DNA of 64,000 bases from NCBI GenBank assembly GCA_030141605.1, contig JAQGDQ010000154.1:124001-188000 (forward strand), read 5' to 3'. The position numbers and the translations under genes are program-made. Each line of letters begins with the position of its first letter. Within the stretch, counting starts at the first letter, position 1. The DNA comes from Tubiluchus corallicola (lineage: Eukaryota; Priapulida; Priapulimorpha; Priapulimorphida; Tubiluchidae). Under the pieces are notes generated by a model. The model had not been told where the DNA came from. It saw only the letters and a list, made by a program, of their open reading frames with translations, and searched no databases. Shown one piece after another: positions 1 through 13,638 of this stretch.

Positions 1-1189
1 ATTGTCTGCTATTGTGCAAAAATGTGTGACATCTAAATTAACAATGATCATGGCACAGCGACGTCAGAGCAGGTGCTTGCCCTATTCAGATGTGTGTCAA
101 ACATGTCAGCTTCATGCTGCATTAGGCAACCAGAGTATTCATTAGGGTAGGTTCTCACTAATAATTTTGCTCGGCGTTACTTAAAGTGCTGCAAAACTGA
201 CAAAAAACATTGAATGCTCAAGCATGTCATTTTTTTGAATATTCTGCAAGAACTTGACATAGTTACCATCTTAGACAGTAGGAGGCTCTCTCACCCCTGG
301 TACATAATGCAACAACTCAACAGCATTGTCAATCGCCATGACAGTTATGTAGCAGTGGATGAACACCGCTTTTGTTATCAGTTAATAGTTTAGCGGCCAG
401 TTTTCATATAAAATCCATAATTGAGAGTCAAATGCAAGTCCTCATAAACAAAAATCTAAATGGCCGTTACATTGCTATTCATAATGTTTTTCATGCTGTG
501 CTGTTACTTGTACAACCAACTGTGAAGGTCTAACTTTTGGAATTTGCTCGTAAAGTAAGTCATGTGGCTATGCGTTTGTATATAAGATTTGTTGGTGCCG
601 TATATCCTAGTGTTACTACAAGCAAAATATCGTCTGATGGTTAATTTTGATTTTGTATCAATTCACTAACCCTGCAGGCATGTTTTATGATGATTTTGGC
701 ATTGTGTTCAGGACTGTTAAATCTTAAATTCACTGGTTTAGCTGCTTAAAAACCTGTATTCTAGTGTTCACTAGTTGCTCCTTGCTTTTACATTTATATT
801 TTTGGTCGCAATGGGGTGTCTGTCAGTATCATGTTAGTCTAAATTAAGCATCAGTTTATCAGCTACAGTACTGCATTTAGTTGCTAGTATGATATGGCAC
901 GTCACACTGCAAACATTAAATCTTTTATGATAGGTAGATCTGACTTTGACAGGTTAATTAAGCATGCAGTACTTTGCAATGTAAAGATGTAACATGTCAT
1001 GAATATTTGATAAGATATGTGAACTCTTTACCAATTCCATAATATATATTCATACAAAGTGCACTATTGGCATGTAAATGTACTTCTGTTTACACAGGCA
1101 TCACTGGTAACTTGTTCTGCTAAAGGTTATATCCTAGAGGCAGATGCAGTTAAATGCAATGTTTAAAATTTTAATGTTCCGTGTTTCAG

Positions 1190-1300
1190 GTCTTCCAGGG
1201 TTATGCAAAGCAAATTTGATTTTGAGTGCTAAGTACTTGTAATAGAAACTGAAGGGTGTGGTGTTGCAAAAATGTCCATTAGTTGGAGGAAACGCTGTAG
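1190..1300 (+). other. Possible 5' untranslated exon of HLCS
   Basis: A good acceptor (GTGTTTCAG, ending at 1189) and a strong donor (GTAG|GTAAGG at 1301) bracket 111 bases. An ATG at 1272 would open a short peptide, but joining it to the exon at 4216 gives an immediate stop (AGG TAA). If real, the exon is therefore leader sequence. Only splice-site appearance supports it. Confidence 0.25.
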
Positions 1301-1925
1301 GTAAGGGTTCATATATTATTGCTGAATTATTTTAACATTTCAATGAAAAAACTGGTTAGGCAGTTTTGCTACATTTTGAAGTTATTGAATATCACTTAAA
1401 ATTCACAGAATTGCTTTTGTTTAATTATAGCATTTGCTTTTTAATTTTATTTATCAATACCTTCTTTTGCATGTGTTTTTGTGTTGATGTGTTGAGGTCT
1501 ATAGCCATTGCAATTAGTATAATGTCCGGTTGAGAATTTTTCTAATATAACTTCATTTCACTGGTGAATGTTTCACAAATGCTTGTATTTGTGTTTGCAT
1601 ACAAGCCTATCCTGTCTGTAAAGTATAACTTGTCGTCGCTTGTTAGGAAGAGGCTAAAATTAGTGCAGTTTACAATAAGTTGAAGATCACGTGTTTTAAA
1701 TTATTACCAGGCAACTTTTTTTTACGTTATGTTATAGTGTTTAAACAAGTTATTAGTAATGAAAACAAATTATATTTTAAATGAAGACCAAAAATGTTAG
1801 TCATGGAGAGAGTCTGGTCTTAATATTTAAAACAAAATCGGGAACATGTCAAGGCATTATGCCATTTTGTTTAATGTTTTGCTGAATTAAAATATTTTGC
1901 TGAGAGGTTCGGAGAACAAGAATAG

Positions 1926-2010
1926 CCAAGTAATCACAGTGTGTGTTTGCTGACCGAAGTTAAGCAATGCAGAGACTGATCAGTGAATGGATAGGTGATC
2001 ACTAGGATCA
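1926..2010 (+). mobile_element. 5S rRNA-like SINE or pseudogene
   Basis: The stretch GACCGAAGTTAAGCAATGC followed by GGATAGGTGATCACTAGGAT follows the order of internal 5S rRNA promoter sequence (CCGAAGTTAAGC ... GGATGGGTGACCGCCTGGGA), with many substitutions. A second, differently mutated copy lies at 60061-60160. Two dispersed degenerate copies suggest a 5S-derived SINE (SINE3 type) rather than a working 5S gene. Confidence 0.6.
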
Positions 2011-2900
2011 ATATTTGTATTAGGTGGTGTGACTATTTATAACATTGAGGGATGATGTGTTCACATTGTAAACATGGCTGACGCATCTTGGCTGGTTTAG
2101 CATTTCACACTAGGCCATCACTAAAAATACTTCTATTTCCGTCTAATCGCCCGGGTAATATTTTTTTTATCGTACACCCTGCGGGAATTTTATCATTTTT
2201 TTGTATGTTCATATACTTATCTGGTGCAATCATATAAAAGTCTACTTTTTTAATTTAAAAGGTAAAAAGGTAATAATTATTATAATATCACTGTTTCAGC
2301 GAGAGCGCAGCCATATTTGTTTAGGGCTTACTCTTTTTCAGCGTTGCCATTTTGTATGATGCTGATTACTGTATTGGAAGCTAAAAATCATTGTTTTTTC
2401 TACCAAATCAGCGTATCAACGGTTAAGTAGTGGTACTGCTTATACTATAATCATCAGAACATACGTTCAGACCATACAAAAAAGAGACTATATGATAATC
2501 GATAATTATACGATAATTTAGTAGTGTGAAACAAAAAATTAAAAAACAAAACGTGAAGAATGTGCATTGAAAATGAAAATCTAACCAGGGGGAAATAAAT
2601 AAACTTTGATTTCAACTGAATTTAATATAATAATAATAATTTATTTTGAAAAAAATTTCTTCTCTCCCTACTGTCACCTTTGAGTTCGTGAGGTAAGACT
2701 GAAACAATTTTTTTGTCTCCGGCCTTAAACTGATTAGTTAGATACCTGTTCTGCCACATGCACGTGCATTGAATAGACCTTGCCAGCAAGTACTGGATTT
2801 CAGCCTGCACTGTGTTGAATTCTACCCAAGGAATTATAACATTTGATTTTAATCAAAAATAAATATTTAATAAATTGTTTCTAACTTAATAACATTTAAC

Positions 2901-3060
2901 TTCAATTCAATTCAATTCAAAGGTTCAATTCTAGGGTTTTATTCGTCTCTAATATAATATTTATAGCGCAAATACAACAAATTGTGTAAAGTATGTAGAG
3001 ATGGGGTGGGGAAAGACCAGGAGGTCATCGAGTCAGCCACCCCTATATAACTTAGAAACA
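2901..3060 (-). mobile_element. Non-LTR retroposon 3' end, (TTGAA)n tail
   Basis: It begins with four TTCAA units, which read as a (TTGAA)n tail on the minus strand. Then comes a block containing AAAGACCAGGAGGTCATCG and GTCAGCCACCCC. Related blocks occur at 5304-5432 (opposite orientation) and 11621-11750. The shared 3' block with a pentanucleotide tail is typical of 5'-truncated non-LTR insertions. Confidence 0.6.
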
Positions 3061-4245
3061 TTATGCACGGCAGGCTACATGGTTAAGTGAATAAATACAT
3101 GGTTAGGTCTTAAGTGTAGCAAATAAACAAAATGCAAGGCAGTTATATTATAGTTATACCAATGGAAAAAAAGCAAGTAAATAATGCAATTAAAAATTAA
3201 AACAACAACTGAACAAGTCATGAATGCAACAACAAAAAAGCAGGCAATCTGGTTAAATCATAAATGCAGTGAGTGAACTAAAATGCAGCAAATGAACGAA
3301 AAACTTGAAACTTGACAACTACAGTGTTAAATTCAGTATACCTTGTATGCAGAACACTGTATATGCATGAGTGTATTTGTGTGATTACTGTGTTTATTAT
3401 TCTTTATATTGACGGGTTATTGTTGTGTGGAAAGAGTGCTGTGGGAAAGCAAGATTTCACGGTAGGATGGCTCTGGCTGGGATTGCTTTATGCATTTTAT
3501 TAAATAAGTTGTTTCTAGAGTTTGACACTTTGGGTTAACGTGCAATCATTGTGCTATTGTGTGAATGTTGTGCTTTTGTTAAGAGAAATTATTATATAAT
3601 TTTGTTGTGGTAAGTGATTTCGGATTGTGATGTCTTGCTGCTGCTGTCAGACGGTAGGGAATTAATAGGATTTTACTTGCTCTTAAACATAATGGAAAGC
3701 CAGCAGGTTATCCTTGTGAGTTGAGTGGTTGAGTCTGGTAGGTCCGTGCAGTATGTTGTTATATAATAGCAAAGCACAAAACTGTGAGTTTCATGTCTTT
3801 GTTTTATTTAGAGCACTCTATTAATATAATTGCTGGTAAAACTCTGAGTGTGTGTATATCTTATATTTCATTAGCTGTGTTATTGCCTGTGCATAGCCTT
3901 ATTACTTCACAGAGAATTAATGAGAAATTTGTGGATGATTTGACGTGTTAACAATTATTTGTAATTTTTCTTAGTCAAATAACTCGTTTATATTAAATTA
4001 TTTTTCATATGTTTTTGCAGTTTCTGTGTTGCAATTTCAAAGATAATTGCATAACTATTTTCTGTTTTTATCCAAGACTGACTCAAGCAGTCGATAAATT
4101 AACATTTCTTTATACATACCGTCTTTAGCTACTGCAATAAAGTATGAGTGTTTTGTATATTTGCCTTATTTTTCTAATGAATGTGAATGTATAAAATGTC
4201 TCCTCTGCTTTTCAGGTAAATTCGATCCTAACTGAGCACAAGAAG

Positions 4246-4367
4246 ATGCTGATCACGATATCCTACCTGCTCTTGTATTTTATCACCGAGCGAGCAAAGC
4301 GACTGCGAAGAATGAAACTTCTGGCAGCTTTGTCATGCAGATTGAAAACTGCTAGTGTTGTTCTCAG
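4246..4367 (+). CDS. HLCS: HLCS coding exon 1 (start codon)
   Basis: The acceptor TTTTCAG ends at 4215, so 30 untranslated bases precede the ATG at 4246. The exon encodes a hydrophobic then basic N-terminus ([20 protein letters not shown]), which could act as a membrane-associated or targeting segment. It ends in phase 2 at CAG|GTAATG. The frame upstream of the ATG stays open to the acceptor, so an earlier start in an unseen exon is possible. Confidence 0.75.
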
Positions 4368-7300
4368 GTAATGACGGTGACTTCACTGCGTGATGATGAT
4401 GATGTAGCTGAAGCCGTCATGATCTATCATTCATGAAAGTCTTTGTTGGCTTCCTGTTGTTTCAACATTGAATGCGCAGCAGTTAGAAAAACCTGGAGCA
4501 CTTGTCGTTATACCTCTGCATCTCTATTTCACGATTGTTGAACTGCTTTTTCTTATGAAAGAGTAGACGTGAAAAAGTTTAAGAATTAAAATATCAGGAT
4601 TTACCAGACATTATGCATGTCTTCCATTAATCATTCTTACTGTGAAAAGTAACACTGCATTGTCAAGCAGCTTTGAGACGGAATTAAATGATTGTCAGTC
4701 ATAGCAATGTTTCTTAGTGTGTTGCAAAATTAGGTGATCAAATCCAAAGCTACATTCATACTGAAATTGCAAGTTAATTTGCCAAACCACGTTGTCGAAA
4801 GAATCTTGTTTTCTTATGTTTACATTTTCTAATTCTTTCACCAGTTGAAACAGGTTAAGTTCAGGTGACTATAAAATCAGCAGGTGATGAGAGTTCTGGA
4901 AGGTGAACAATTGATTCCTTTTCTGCCCATTTTGATACTTGCTTTCAGTAATTTCTGTTCTTGGTATGCCTTATGCATTAGTAATGAATATAACACAATT
5001 AGTCCATGTTATACGAGACAAATTTGTTATTTTGATAATTTTTCATCATCACTGTACAGTTGTGGTTAATCTTGTTAATCTCACATTATCCATTTTCTGT
5101 TATGTTAAAAATCTTAAGTTACTTTTATTTTGTTTGCATCGCATATTCACAGTATTTTAGAATTCTAAATTTTTGGTTATTTAAATTATAATGTTCTACA
5201 ATATTGCATTTTCCATCAGTTAATTGCCAATTACACACATCAACAGAATTCAAATTTAAATTGAAAGCGGTGCCAAAATTAATTTTACTTAATCGTTGCT
5301 ATTTAAGGGTGGCTGACTAGATAACCTACGTGTTCTTCGCTGCCATTCTCCTTTGTTACGTAATATTGCATGTATTCCTAATACTGTAGTTTGTTAATTC
5401 TTGAGGGATTAATAAATGAATTGAATTGAATTGTTTTGCAGGCATACTGGACGGTTGCCCATCTCGTCACCATTGTACCGAGTTTCACCATTCTGTTCGA
5501 GGAGCAATGACCCACTAAAGTATGATACTCTGTTAGACGCTGGCTTGAAAAAAGTTCTGTCTGTTTGTCCAAAGGTGAGGCTGTAGACTACCTTGATGAA
5601 GTTATTTTAATAGTTTAAAAGCTGTTTATCACTAACCAACGATATTTTTCACCATAAATAAAGTTTAAAGTTTAAAGTCATATTAGGCAGTTACTGGCGC
5701 ATTACGTCTTTCTGCTGTAATAGTATCAGAATTCCTACTAATATAAAAAATACAAACACACATTTTGAATCCTTGAGAGCCAATAGAGTGGAGTCGTCAC
5801 ACATTTAGTGCAAAATAATAAAAAAATGAATACATACAGGAAGAGTTGCTGATCAGTGCATGTATATTGCTATGAACTCCTTCACAACTGCAAGTGTTTG
5901 CTGTGTTTTACATGGTTTAATGAAAAATTAAATCTCACTAAGCAGTGATTACATTATATTTGTTAATTTTTGTAGGTTTCTATTCCTCACACAATGAACT
6001 TTCATACAAAATCATACATGAAATGCATTTGCTTACCTTGGACAAATTAAAAATTGATTTTTGACAAATAAACTGGAAAAACTTTTTAGTAACTGCAGTG
6101 TTTGGACTGTAACAATGTACAGTATCGCTTGTGTGAAATCAGCTAATGCAGAAAATTTCAACTATCCAGACACAACACTCTGATATACTCTGGCCTCAGT
6201 CTACTCTATTTTTAAGAGGAAATTCCTGCTATAAAATGAAACGAGCTTAATTTGTCCTTGGTTGATCGATTGGTTTTCCTGAAATAGCAGCAAAACACAG
6301 CACAGCAAACACAGACGCTCAATAAATTAGTGTGTAGGATCATTCAAGTATGCTCCAGACTAAGCTAGTCAATAGGCCAAGTTGCAGTGTATGGAGAGGG
6401 CGTGTTTTTCTTAATTTTATCCAACTAAATCACTCATAAATGTTTAAATAAATAGCATGATTGGATATCAGATATTCTCCTGAAGAGAACAGTACCTAAT
6501 TTGTAATTATTTAGTTATGCCTGTGCTCATACAGTAACAGAAAAGGCATAGGTCTTATCAGATCTATTTTGAGTGGTGTGGTCCTAGGTTTCTACTCCTC
6601 ACACAATGGACTTATATGCAAAATTATATATGAAATGCATTTGCTTACCGTAAATCTATATTAAAAATCGATTTTTGACAGATAAATTGGAAAAAGTTTT
6701 CAGTAATTTCAGTATTTGTCCAGTAATTCTTAATTTTATCCATTTAAATGACTTATGAATGTTTAATTGCATGGTCGAATGGCCGAGATTCTCCTGAATA
6801 GAACAGTACCTAATTTGTAGTTATTTAGTTTTCTGTGCTCATACAATAGTAGAAAAGTCATAGGTCTTATAAGACCTATTTTGAATGGAGTGGTCCTGAA
6901 GGAGTTAAACTCACATTAGTTATATTTATTTCATTCATAGTTACAAGTTGGCATGAACAACTGGACTCTATTTGTCAATAAGGAATTGCCAATCTCAACA
7001 CCTATATCAAACGAGCAACACTTTGTACTGGTTGAGGCCAAAAGGTTTTCGAATGCAGTGGAAAAAGAGATCCTTAATGCAGATTCTACGAGTGTCATTC
7101 GAGTAAGTTTCTTTTGTTACTTTTTATTGCATTAGTTGGCTAATTTAGTGCAAGAATTGTGCAAGAGTGTAAGTATGTTAGGGTTTGAAGCAAGAACACA
7201 TCTAGGTTTTGGAAATTTGATCATCAATTGCAATAGCGGCGATCTTCAATTCGATACGTGATTATAGCTTCTTATACAATTATAAAAAAGCTTTGACTTT

Positions 7301-10300
7301 TTGCAGAACTGAACGCTTTTAAGCTAGCCTTGTGTCCAGTAGGATTTAGCAATTTTCCTAAAGTCCAGGGCTATTCCTAAAATTTTAGGAGCCGCAACTC
7401 TGGCTCCTGGCTTTAAATAATAGTTTGTAGTACTGTCAGTATTTAGTTATAGTGGTATTTCGCCACTACCAAGTGAATCATCACGCTACTTCTTATGCTC
7501 AAGCTCTCTTTTGTGTCTTAATGTTATGCTACTGTGGTATTTATTAGGTAAAAGTATAGTATTAGGTATAATTGTTTTAAAGGTAACTGGAGTCAGAGTT
7601 TGTCTATTTTTACCGACTCCAACATCGACTCCTCGAGTTCCGACTGCGACTCAAAAACCCTAATTTTTAACAGCTCCGACTCTGATTCCTTTGGCAATAA
7701 ATTTACTGCCAGCTCCGACTCCAACTTTGCAGCCCTGCTCTAAACTCTAATGCACTGTATCAGTATATGCAGACAAATAAGTGAACATCACTTACTGTAG
7801 ATTTGGTAGGAAATTGAGCTTGAAAGTATAACTTCTAACCTCGCTTATTGTTGTTATTGTTCTTGGATTAAATTTAGTCGATTATTGGTGCAGTTTTATA
7901 TGCAGTTATCGAAATTGATGGCGCCTCTAGCCTGGAAGTCTGGAACACCTTATGGTTTGATAATGGAAGCTGGAGATGCAGAATTTCTGACAGCTGCCGA
8001 AGCTTTTATTGATGGCACACTTAGACTTGAAGAGGGACTTCATATAGAACAGATAATGTGTAATCATTTTTAAGTGATTTTAGTAGTAAAATTCTGTATT
8101 TTGTTGCATAGGTAAAACTATTTACCATTTTTTTATAAAGGCTATATATAGCACATTTGTATGTGCAATAGTAGTGTACAATAAGAAGATCTTCAGGTTC
8201 TGTAATTAGATGAAGTTAATGAGATATTCTTAAGTTATGTGTGGGTAATAAACAAGCCACTGAAAAGTGTTTGTGGTTTTGACGTTAAGAAACTTTTAAC
8301 CTTGTTCGTGCTATCCCAAAATTGAAATAAGTCCATGCAGTACAATGTGCATTTATGTTCGTAAAAAATAGATACGTTAGTCATAACGCTTATCTTCGTA
8401 GGAAACTTGTGCCTATTAAGTGATAATTACTTTCTATAAATTAGTTTTTCTTGGTCTTGTGTAAATTGTGTCGTTCCTGCAACTTTTTTTGCACTTTCTT
8501 AATGGATTTTTTCAGCTGTGACTCTGTCCGGAGAGCCAAAACAACTTCTGGATATTTCATTGACACCATTGTCACCTGTCATACATCGATTAGCTTCAGA
8601 TGATCAAGTTTTCGATTGGGAGTTCGTACCAATGAGTCACACAACTGAACATCATAGTGGTACCCACGAGAGGAGCTTCTCTTCTTCGGTAGATGTGGAC
8701 ATTGGTGCATTTGCTTTAGATGATGAAAATTATTCCAGTAACACTGTGATGACGGCACGCGATACAGAATGCGTGGAAAAAACATCAGTTGATCTAAGTC
8801 TGCCCAACGATGAAGAAAAGAACTGTTCCGTACTTGAAACGGACTCCCCAGTGCCTTGTCTCGGTCAAAAATTTCATACTGAGATAGCCGTTACTCATTC
8901 TGAATCACCAAGTACTCAACGTAATGTGAGCTCAGATAACGTCCTTGCTAGTTCCATATATTTTATCAATTCCGAAATGGACATGCAGAATCGATTGACA
9001 TCGGATTCAGACTTTTCGCAGTCTAGCTGCATGGGGGCAAGCGAGTCGAGTGAAGCCAGATTTCAAGTGGGTTCTTCTGCACAATCACAGCAAAGCATTA
9101 CAGAACAGGAGTCAACAAATTTGAAGAATGAAAGTTTTAATGAAGCTCACGAAACCAAGAATTCTCACACGTTTGTGCATGATAAGACTCCCGATCAGAT
9201 TGAGAACGATCTGTTTTTTGACTCTATTAATCAGTTTGATGACGGTGAAACGTATGCAGATTTTGCAGCCGGTCCTAATGAAAAGAGTGTTGATAAGTTA
9301 ACACTAATCAATGAATTAGTTCTCAGCGAAACTGCTGATCAATATAATGACAAGAGTGATGGAAGAGGTCTCATCAGTTTGAATCAAGATCTTCTTACAA
9401 CTAAAAACCCTGATCAAGAAGTCAATATTAGCAAAAGTTCGAACATTGAGCCTCCTCTTGCTCCTCCCAGAAGGAAAGCCCGACATAAAAGCGAAGACAC
9501 CGTTCAAAGCACTCCGTCGAGCCTTCCTGTTGATGGTGACACAGTCTGTGGTTCAATTCCGGACATTTCTGATTCCGACAGCGGTTTCAGAGACTTATCG
9601 ACATTGTCTGATTTCAGTGGTGGACAGTACGAAGCAGGTGAACAATTAGCTGAAAAACCTGAATTCACTTACGTTAACAATGAAGATGGAGATGATAAGG
9701 TAAACGAAACTCCAATTTTGAAATTGTCTGAGTCATTTAAGAAAGCAAACATTGTTTCTCAAGATGTTCAACAAGGCAATCATGATGCTAACTCGCGTGG
9801 TTTATCGGATGGTAACAGTTACAGGCAGTCAAAGCCACCCAATGTTCTCGTTTATACCGGAGAAGATGAAAGTGGTGCCGAGCGTTACAAAAATGTTTTG
9901 AAAACAATCTCTCATTGCTTAAATCGTGATTGCTATAGTATATATAAACTGTCAGCAGATCAAGTTCAAACTACACCTTGGTATGAAAACACTGCCGCTT
10001 TGCTTATTTCCTGTGATCACATACGGCCTGATATTGAGAACAAGTTTCTGAAATTCTTTGAAAATGGAGGACGCGTCGTGAGCTTTTGCTCTCCAATCGA
10101 CAAGAAAATCCTCATCGTTCATCCGCTCAAGAGGGCAAAAAATCTGAAAAAGAGGAAAGTGGCTAAGATTTTGTATGATTCGTGTGAACTGACCCTTATG
10201 TCGCAGGGAAGATGGTATCAACCAGCGGATGTGCTCCTGCCTTCTCTAAAGGTTGAGAGCATTATGTATGACAAGGAGCGTCGTACTGTAGTTGTAAAAG

Positions 10301-11790
10301 TGGAGAATGAGGCTTGTGATGGTTGTGCACTTTTGTGCCAGGTATGCTTAATTTTTTTCTTGTCACTTAACTGTGTTACTATGGCAACAAAGTGTCTGTT
10401 CATGTGAGGTCTTTATGTTAAAAACCAATTATCAACCATAAATAAACTTTTGTGGTTCTTTGAAGCGAAGTGAATTGTTTTTATACATTTTTGTGTAGCA
10501 AGCCAGAACACAGCATTCAATGGCAGGACCTATTCATTGTAAGTATTTGTGGCAGGACTGGGATTTGGGTCATTACCAAGGCTATGTCTCTAAAGTGAGG
10601 CACTGAACCAACCAGGGAGCCCTTAGCTAAGTTCAGGCATAAATAATATTCATTGAATACGTCCTGCCTTTATGAGTTGAACAGACCTGAATCAGTAGGG
10701 CGACTTGAAGCAATTACTGAATCCAATGATCCCTCAACTGACCAGCCGCAGTGCCGTTCTGTTCCTCTAGCTTTATGTGTTCATTTTGATTTTGAAATTA
10801 GACAAATGAAATGTAAAATGAAAATATTTGCAGGTACGTTTGCTGCATGATTTACGTTACGTGTACAAATTATGTGGTAAATTAAATGTTTTTGAACTCC
10901 CTTGCTTGCTTGTTATTGCTTTTTTGTACATATTCTGGGCAGATTGTTTACACCAAAGGTATCATTAGTATATTTTGCACTCTGTTATGTGCCTATAAAA
11001 CATTACATTGATTTTGAGATACCTCTGCTGTTTGATGAATCTGTCTTACTATCCAATAAAGATATTTTGTGACAAAGTTAGCTGAGTTTTTGATTCCATC
11101 AGAGATTTATTTTGTATTTTTGCTGTAGGTACGCTTGGATTTGGAACCTTCAGATGAGTCGATGGACGAAGAAAGCTTTTCTAGTCTTAAGCAGTCAAAT
11201 AAAGACCGGCTGGAGACACTGCGTGCACTGTTGTCTACTAGCATGAGCTTAAACTGTGATCAGAGTCAGCTGCCTGAACTTGCTCCTGCCTTTCTGTACA
11301 CAAGTACAGATGTATGTCTTATCAATTACACGTTTAGTTGCGCAATGTTTCTTGTGTATTATATATCATTAAAGAAAACTGAAGTGCTTTGTCTGTGGTA
11401 AAGTTGTAACGTTGTCCATAATTTGGCCAGCAAACTTGCTTCTTTAATTAAATGCAGCAGATTGTTTTATGGTTCTTGGTTTATCTCAAAAAAGTCTGAT
11501 TTGGGTAAGAACTACTGCACTGATTTCCAGATATAGCAACGAATACATGCCTATAAGTTATATGCAAAACTCAGTATAATTATGGGGCCCCGAATGCAAT
11601 ATTTTTGGCCGCAGTCTATATTCAATTCAATTCAATTTTATTTTCTCAATAGCAGTTAAAATTCGACATAATTATTTTTACATTTCAATGCAACTGAGAA
11701 GGAGCAGCGAAAGACCTATTGGTCACTTTGTCAGCTGCCCCTTATTAAAAATACAAGTTTACTTACAGGCTCATGACATTTTTAGATGTT

Positions 11791-11841
<51 letters not shown>

Positions 11842-13539
11842 TATCTATAAATGTATATATACATTCAAATACATATATAAATATTATAGTATTAAAAATG
11901 GATTTGGTATTAAATTAAGTACTAAGTAGCAGAAATGTATATTTAATCTAGTCAAATTTTTAAAGGGCGGAAAAAATAGTAAGCGAGAAATTTTTCAGAA
12001 TTGAATACGAGGTTACATTGTGAATAATAATAATAGCTATAAGTTTAAGTAAGGTGTAATTGTCATATTTTGGATGAATTAATGATTGTTTTTTTCTAGG
12101 TGTTAGCTGCAAGTTTATTGTCAAATTTGGGCAGCACAGCGAGAGAATGTTTCTTAACGGCAAAATCAGTGTCATTGCGATTCTTATCCACGCTACCTGA
12201 TGACCCAGTTCAGGAAGATCTCTTACCTGTCGTGTTTGGCCGTGTTGCTGAGGAGCAGAAAAACTTTGACAGGCACGAATACTTCAGTAATCTGAAAACT
12301 GAAGTATTGGGAAATACTGTGATGTACTGTGATGTGGTACCTACAACCATGAACTTGTTTGACAGGTGAGTAAACTGCATCGGTTTTTTTACAGCGTTTG
12401 ACAGTTTCTTGCTCAAATTAAAGATTTGTAGCTAAAAATGTTGAATATAGAAGCCAGAAAAAGTTTTAAAATGATCACAATGTTGTGTTTGTTTAATTGA
12501 ATGTTTGTTGAAACTTGGACTGTATTTTAACCGTGTATTCAACATGTGTAATAATGTTTTTTGACTGAAAGTCATTTTAGTAAAATATGTACTGTAAGTA
12601 TCCCTTAATGGCTCACTAAAATCTCTGTTTTTCCAATAATTGTTGCTTCTCGACAGACAGCCCTTTGCAAACATCATTTTCTAAAAGTGGAATGAGGTTT
12701 TTTTGTTTCAATTGTTGAATTTTATTTGAAAAGCAAATGTTCGCTGCTTAGGAAACCTATAAGCTTATCGTGTGGAATATTGTAGTATACGTCTGAATGA
12801 GAAGCAGGTTTTTAGTTAATGTAAACTTCACCCATGTCCACGGTGCAGAGCGGAATAATGATATTCCCAAGCAGAAACTTTTGTTTGCTGTGTTAATCAC
12901 TTCCCTTCCTTTTGTCTCTCTTTTTTGGTGATTGACAATTTGTGGGGGGAGTATTGATGTTGCTCCCAACCACATTGGTAGAACAAATGTCATTAATAGG
13001 GTCTTGGACGAAAATTGTTGCAGTTTTATCAGCAACATTGTTTTATTGTTTTAGGGGATGAACCCAAAGTCAATCACCTAAAGTTTCCACAAATAGTGTT
13101 TTATAAAAAAATTGAAAATAATTAATTATGTAGCTCATGAATACTTTCTTTGTTTCTTACAGATTAATGTTTATTGTACCCGAGGAAGTTGGTTTAATTG
13201 CTGTTGCTAGGCAACAGACTAGTGGCAAAGGTATTTTCTTTAACCTTTTTATTCCCTATCTATTGTCATTTCATTTCTATTTGTTGACTACATAACAAAG
13301 TTTTTTTAACCCTTTCACCACGTAGTTGCTTTTTAACTGGGCTACATTGACTTTTGCACATTTGACGATAACTTTTTGTGGTGTGTTACTAAAACAGAAT
13401 CTTGTAAATAAACAAATATTTTTTCATTATTGAGTACTAATATTAAATATTAGTTTTATTTCTACACATGCACTCACTTACGTATACATGCACACACACG
13501 CACACGCACACACACACACACTCACACACACACTCACCA

Positions 13540-13638
<99 letters not shown>

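Larger units (their letters stand above)
1..4215. other. Region upstream of HLCS, no recognised gene
   Basis: No coding exon is recognisable here. The stretch holds a 5S-like SINE near 1926-2010, a retroposon 3' end near 2901-3060, and one possible 5' untranslated exon (1190-1300). It probably contains the HLCS promoter and leader, but no clear TATA box or CpG-rich start could be picked out. The short open frames at 2622-2810 and 3312-3503 look random. Confidence 0.5.

Noticed and set aside
1926-2010. Functional 5S rRNA gene
   Set aside because: Too many substitutions, no intact 5' and 3' pairing ends, no T-run terminator at the right place.
7878-8015. Alternative HLCS exon 4 frame starting [12 protein letters not shown]
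   Set aside because: It looks protein-like but runs into TGA, and its phase does not join exon 5. The frame from 7894 fits both neighbours.
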